A stretch of DNA of 64,000 nt from JAICMB01 sp035295125 (GTDB lineage Bacteria; Acidobacteriota; Terriglobia; Bryobacterales; Bryobacteraceae), in NCBI GenBank assembly GCA_035295125.1, contig DATGJP010000043.1, forward strand, positions 92,672-156,671, in the 5' to 3' direction. The notes beneath the pieces were generated by a model, which worked only from the letters and a program-made list of their open reading frames with translations, had not been told where the DNA came from and did not search any database. Position numbers and translations under genes: made by a program. This document shows positions 60,795 through 64,000 of the stretch, piece by piece. Numbering within the stretch: the first letter of the stretch is position 1; each line of letters starts with the position of its first letter.

Positions 60795-61397
60795 TCAATA
60801 GTTGTTGATGATGTTCGGCTCATGGAATCCTTCCCAGTTTATGCTTGGCACAAATAGCAGCGGCTGAGCGCCTTTTGTCTTGACGCGCCACGAGCGATCG
60901 CTTCCCACGGTAAGCTGGAGAGGATTTCCGGACTCGCCACAGACCGATCGAATGTCAACCTTCAGGGGTCGGCGAAGCAGGTGGCCGAGTACGAATGACG
61001 CTGCGAAAGCATCTTCCGCGCAGGCGCCGAAGGTCAAATAGCCCCGGCTGCATTCGATTTCATGCGGCGTGGCATCAGCCGTAACGGGGAAAGCCCATGC
61101 CACCTCACCTGCCGGATTGCGCACCAGGAAGAACAAATGCCGCTCCAACTCTTCGACGATATCCTGCACACGAGAACGCGGCAGCCTTAATGCGCCCGCT
61201 ATCTCGTCGACCGGCACCGGCCTTTGCACTGTTGGCAGGGTTCTCACGGCGAAGTTTCTCACGGCGTGGTGGTCGGGCGTCATAAAGGAGAGACGCTGCC
61301 GCATATTGGATGTCGCCCTGCGAACGGCCGCCCGCCAATCGCGTTCCGGTTTCTGCTCGAACTTGTGGCCGCTCCCTTCCAGTACGGTATGTTGCAT
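60795..61397 (-). CDS. Alkylmercury lyase-like protein
   Basis: A 200-residue protein from ATG 61397. A winged-helix-like N-terminal part (VPVDEIAGALRLPRSRVQDI) precedes a MerB-like domain with FGACAEDAFAASFVLG (C126 and D129 at the positions of MerB C96 and D99) and IRSVCGESGNPLQL (C153). The second catalytic cysteine of MerB (C159) has no counterpart: the segment reads LLFVPSINWEGFHEP. It may therefore be a metal or ligand sensor instead of a lyase. GTG 61421 would place the operator boxes inside the gene, so ATG 61397 is preferred. No merA or mer regulator is near. Confidence 0.75.
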   Translation of the reverse strand: MQHTVLEGSGHKFEQKPERDWRAAVRRATSNMRQRLSFMTPDHHAVRNFAVRTLPTVQRPVPVDEIAGALRLPRSRVQDIVEELERHLFFLVRNPAGEVAWAFPVTADATPHEIECSRGYLTFGACAEDAFAASFVLGHLLRRPLKVDIRSVCGESGNPLQLTVGSDRSWRVKTKGAQPLLFVPSINWEGFHEPNIINNY

Positions 61398-61406
61398 GAT
61401 ATATGC

Positions 61407-61427
61407 GTACCTATGTACCACTGTAAC
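61407..61427. promoter_or_regulatory. GTACC box array before the alkylmercury lyase-like gene
   Basis: GTACC at 61407 and 61415, GTAAC at 61423, with 8-base period, 10 bases upstream of ATG 61397. Matches the array at 60194-60214. Confidence 0.55.
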
Positions 61428-61641
61428 ATCATCAATGCTGCTCCTATCTCGTTTAGGGACGAGTTCTTAGGCATGTTGAAAGCATCAGGGTGTCAAATAC
61501 TCAGCCGCGCTTCGTATGGATAGCTTGTCGTCTCGCTCATAAGAATATGTGTCACATCCTTATTCGGTTCGCCAGGCCGCAATGGGGTGCGACTGCGGGA
61601 TTGGGGCGGCCCCTTGTTGATCGCCGGTGTCGAACCACAAA

Positions 61642-62853
61642 CTACCAGAAAAAGGTGGCAACAACGCGCGGAGGACCAGAGTTTTCGCCCACCAGCTTCG
61701 TCGCAATCACGATCTGAATGTTCTTGCGGTACCAGTCGCGAGGTGCTTCCTGTGTAACAGCCTGCATGTAAGAGGGGTCGGTAATAAACTCGCCCGCAGC
61801 GCGGGTCCCGAATTTGGTCAGTCCTGCCGCCACAACCACGGTACGTTTCGTGATCGGATCTTGCATTCGGCAAATCAATCCGTAATCTTCCGGGATGTTC
61901 CTATACGGCACATCCGAGTGGATGATCCACTCCCTGCGACCAGGCTTCTGACGGTCACGAATCCAATAGGTGTTAGTTTCCATTTCGAAGCCGAAACGGC
62001 CTTCCCGGGCCAAGCGCATCGTCCAACTATTGTTATAAGCTCCAATTAGAACTGCCGGACCGTATCGCAATTCGTCAAGATCGGCCGATCCATGGCGCCG
62101 GATATGGAAAGGCTTTCCAAGCGAAGAGAATAGGCCAGACACCATGGCGAGCGTGACGGCATCTGCAAACGCGACATATTCCTGGCGCTGCAACTCCCCA
62201 ATGGTCACGGCCGGGGCAGGTGTCTGCAGTGCTGGAGATTGAGTGCCTGCGGCAGGCGCCAGCCCGGCTCCGCCCAGGCACAACAATGCGGACCCCGAGC
62301 TGTCCCAAACAGGGGCCCAAAATCGGTCGAGCGCTCTCGTCTGGGGCCACAACGAGACGGCGGCGCCCATCGTAACCACTAGTGCCGCTGGGATGGCGAG
62401 ACGAATGACCCATTTATGTAATGCTCTCGCGGGGGGAGCCGGAGGCGCCGCATCCTTTTGGGGCTGGAACTCCGGCGTGTAAGACCCGGCCGGGAAGTCG
62501 ATCCGGATCTCATTTTCGTGACCCGGCTCCTGGTAATATTGAGCGAGCCGTTTCCGGATCTCGGCGGCCGTGATGCGCACCACAGGGTCCAGGTTCGTAT
62601 CGTAATCCGGGTCTCTACCGAAGACTGCTACGCCGAGACTGCGCTCCTTCAGGTGACTGGCCTCACCACTCAAGGCCCGTTCCGTAACGAACCGCAAAAG
62701 GCCGGGATAGCGTTTGCTGTTCTTGAAATATGGGGTTGACAGGACGTGTTCCAACTGATTAAGAACCGCCTGCCGCTCTTCTTCGGTTTTTGGAGACCAC
62801 CTCCCGGCGGCCATACGAGGAGCATCCAGGGTCTTGACGTGAGACATTGGCAT
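61642..62853 (-). CDS. Acidobacterial membrane regulator with N-terminal winged-helix-like domain
   Basis: A 403-residue protein. Residues about 22-130 form a domain common in Acidobacteriota: LEHVLSTPYFKNSKRYPGLL, LKERSLGVAVFGRDPDYDTN and VVRITAAEIRKRLAQYY. This resembles a winged helix and is likely DNA-binding, although I know of no proof. One transmembrane segment follows (LHKWVIRLAIPAALVVTMGA, about 146-165). The rest is periplasmic, with no known family. Divergent from a TonB-dependent receptor start at 63077, so it may regulate it by membrane signalling. ATG 62853 was taken; ATG 62844 has better ribosome binding site spacing. Confidence 0.8.
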   Translation of the reverse strand: MPMSHVKTLDAPRMAAGRWSPKTEEERQAVLNQLEHVLSTPYFKNSKRYPGLLRFVTERALSGEASHLKERSLGVAVFGRDPDYDTNLDPVVRITAAEIRKRLAQYYQEPGHENEIRIDFPAGSYTPEFQPQKDAAPPAPPARALHKWVIRLAIPAALVVTMGAAVSLWPQTRALDRFWAPVWDSSGSALLCLGGAGLAPAAGTQSPALQTPAPAVTIGELQRQEYVAFADAVTLAMVSGLFSSLGKPFHIRRHGSADLDELRYGPAVLIGAYNNSWTMRLAREGRFGFEMETNTYWIRDRQKPGRREWIIHSDVPYRNIPEDYGLICRMQDPITKRTVVVAAGLTKFGTRAAGEFITDPSYMQAVTQEAPRDWYRKNIQIVIATKLVGENSGPPRVVATFFW

Positions 62854-63076
62854 CCCTCAATTGGGTATAGTGTAAACCATTTGCGTCATCCATGTAACTA
62901 ACGGAATTTACCGTATCGTTACGGCCGTTTACATACCCTGTAACATTGCAAACATTGCCCACTTACCCAAGCTCGATACCGTATCAATCTTGTTAAGGGC
63001 GCCGAAACTCATTATGCTTTTGTGCATTCGTTTTTGCGTGTTTGAAAGTTGAGGATCGGGTCAAGGGGGGAAGTTT

Positions 63077-64000
63077 ATGAAGCGAGCCTTAGTCGTCTCG
63101 ATTTTCGTATTGGCATTGTTCCAGTACGCATCCGCGCAGGTGATCAGCGGTTCGATTTCCGGTCGCCTGGTCGACGCTCAGGGCGCGGCCATCGCCGGCG
63201 CCACCGTAACCGCGAGCGAAACCTCTAGAAACGTCGCCGTAACGGCTAAGAGCAACGAGCAGGGGGATTTCGTTTTCCCGGCGCTTCCTACGGGCACATA
63301 TTCAGTTGTCGCTGAAGTCTCCGGGTTCAAGAAGTTTCAGCGTTTGAACATCGCGTTGGACGTCAACGACAAGTTGGCCCTCGGCACGATTGTAATGGAG
63401 GTTGGGACCTTGGCGGAATCCATTGAAGTCTCCGCACAGGCTACCTCGCTCCAGACCGAAAGCGTCGAGCGTTCCGCAACGATCAATAGCCGCCAGATCG
63501 AGAACATCGAGGTGAACGGCCGTAATCCACTGGACATGACCCGACTCATCCCGGGCGTCGTAAACACGGCCACTTTCCAGGTGGCCGGCGCCGGCGGGAT
63601 CGGCAACATCCAGGCGAACGGTAATCGCGGTTCGGCCAATCAGTTGATGATCAACGGCATCGGCAACCTCGATACCGGCTCGAACGGTAGTCAAAACGTT
63701 ACGGTTAGTCTCGATTCGACGTCGGAATTCAAAGTGTTGACGGGCATGTATCAGGCCGAATACGGCCGGAATGCCGGCGCGCAGATCTCGGTCGTCACCA
63801 AGAGCGGTTCCGAGCAGATTCATGGGAGCGGCTACTTCTACCATCGACATGACGACCTGAACGCGAACACCTGGTATAACAACGCCCGCGGCCTGCCTCG
63901 CGCCCTGTATCGCTATAACGATCCTGGCTATACGGTCGGCGGCCCCGTCCTCATCCCCAAACTGATTAAGAAGGACAAGCTGTTCTTCTTCTGGAGCCAG
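63077..64000 (+). CDS. TonB-dependent receptor, Oar-like, partial
   Basis: The first 308 codons are visible; the gene runs off the right edge. A signal peptide (MKRALVVSIFVLALFQYASAQ) is followed by a regulatory-like domain (ISGRLVDAQGAAIAGATVTA), the plug (VNGRNPLDMTRLIPGVVNTA, ANQLMINGIGN) and the first barrel strands (AEYGRNAGAQISVVTKSGSE, HGSGYFYHRHDDLNANTWYN). A purine-rich ribosome binding site (AAGGGGGGAAG) precedes the ATG. The divergent membrane regulator may control it. Confidence 0.92.
   Translation, partial: MKRALVVSIFVLALFQYASAQVISGSISGRLVDAQGAAIAGATVTASETSRNVAVTAKSNEQGDFVFPALPTGTYSVVAEVSGFKKFQRLNIALDVNDKLALGTIVMEVGTLAESIEVSAQATSLQTESVERSATINSRQIENIEVNGRNPLDMTRLIPGVVNTATFQVAGAGGIGNIQANGNRGSANQLMINGIGNLDTGSNGSQNVTVSLDSTSEFKVLTGMYQAEYGRNAGAQISVVTKSGSEQIHGSGYFYHRHDDLNANTWYNNARGLPRALYRYNDPGYTVGGPVLIPKLIKKDKLFFFWSQ

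Noticed and set aside
60795..61397. Mercury resistance operon
   Set aside because: No merA, merR, merT or merP homologue is near, and the MerB-like protein lacks one catalytic cysteine.

Overview
The window looks like a chromosomal segment of an Acidobacteriota bacterium close to the Bryobacteraceae ('Solibacter' type). The reasons are family signatures, not a database search: four large MacB/FtsX-type permeases without an ATPase partner (one led by a PadR regulator), an ECF sigma factor next to a Ser/Thr kinase with TPR repeats, a secreted protein with the C-terminal domain typical of Solibacter, several Oar-like TonB-dependent receptors with an N-terminal carboxypeptidase-regulatory-like domain, high G+C content, and many short palindromic intergenic repeats.

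Left part (1-19.5 kb): a partial GntR regulator behind a peptidoglycan-binding/DUF1906 protein, a divergent Tat-exported serine hydrolase, a PadR-permease operon, an NADP-dependent oxidoreductase with two secreted proteins, the sigma factor/kinase pair, an outer-membrane-type protein, a frameshifted receiver-like gene, a secreted TPR protein, and a housekeeping block DUF1385-prfA-prmC followed by DNA polymerase IV. Middle (19.5-27.6 kb): a second permease, a large TonB-dependent receptor, pirin and a TetR regulator.

The most distinctive region is 27.6-45.1 kb. A family 2 glycoside hydrolase is translationally coupled to a PIG-L type deacetylase. Converging on it is a minus-strand series: TonB-dependent receptor, ceramidase-like protein, PocR/AraC regulator and three more ceramidase-like proteins (two of the four Tat-exported, two Sec-exported). 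Divergent from the receptor are a DegT-family sugar aminotransferase and a mutarotase-like protein. Together they suggest uptake and breakdown of an N-acylated amino-sugar, aminocyclitol or glycolipid substrate. This is inference, and the ceramidase-like proteins do not show the catalytic serine motif of true neutral ceramidases.

Right part (45.2-64 kb): a hybrid sensor kinase, two more permeases, a degraded PKD-domain gene, a cupin, a secreted DinB-like protein, a MocR regulator divergent from a DUF1330-RidA-(PhzF pseudogene)-ketopantoate-reductase-like operon, small unknown genes, an alkylmercury-lyase-like protein lacking one catalytic cysteine, an acidobacterial membrane regulator, and the start of a third TonB-dependent receptor cut by the window edge.

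Repeats link several regions. A roughly 100-bp element bounded by CCTTCCACAA-type ends occurs at about 6.0, 25.5 and 35.5 kb, where the last copy lies within the signal-peptide region of a gene. An inverted pair of about 75 bp abuts two stop codons at 2.85 and 34.1 kb, and a 54-bp segment is shared between 18.1 and 25.6 kb. No tRNA, rRNA, CRISPR array or insertion sequence transposase was seen.
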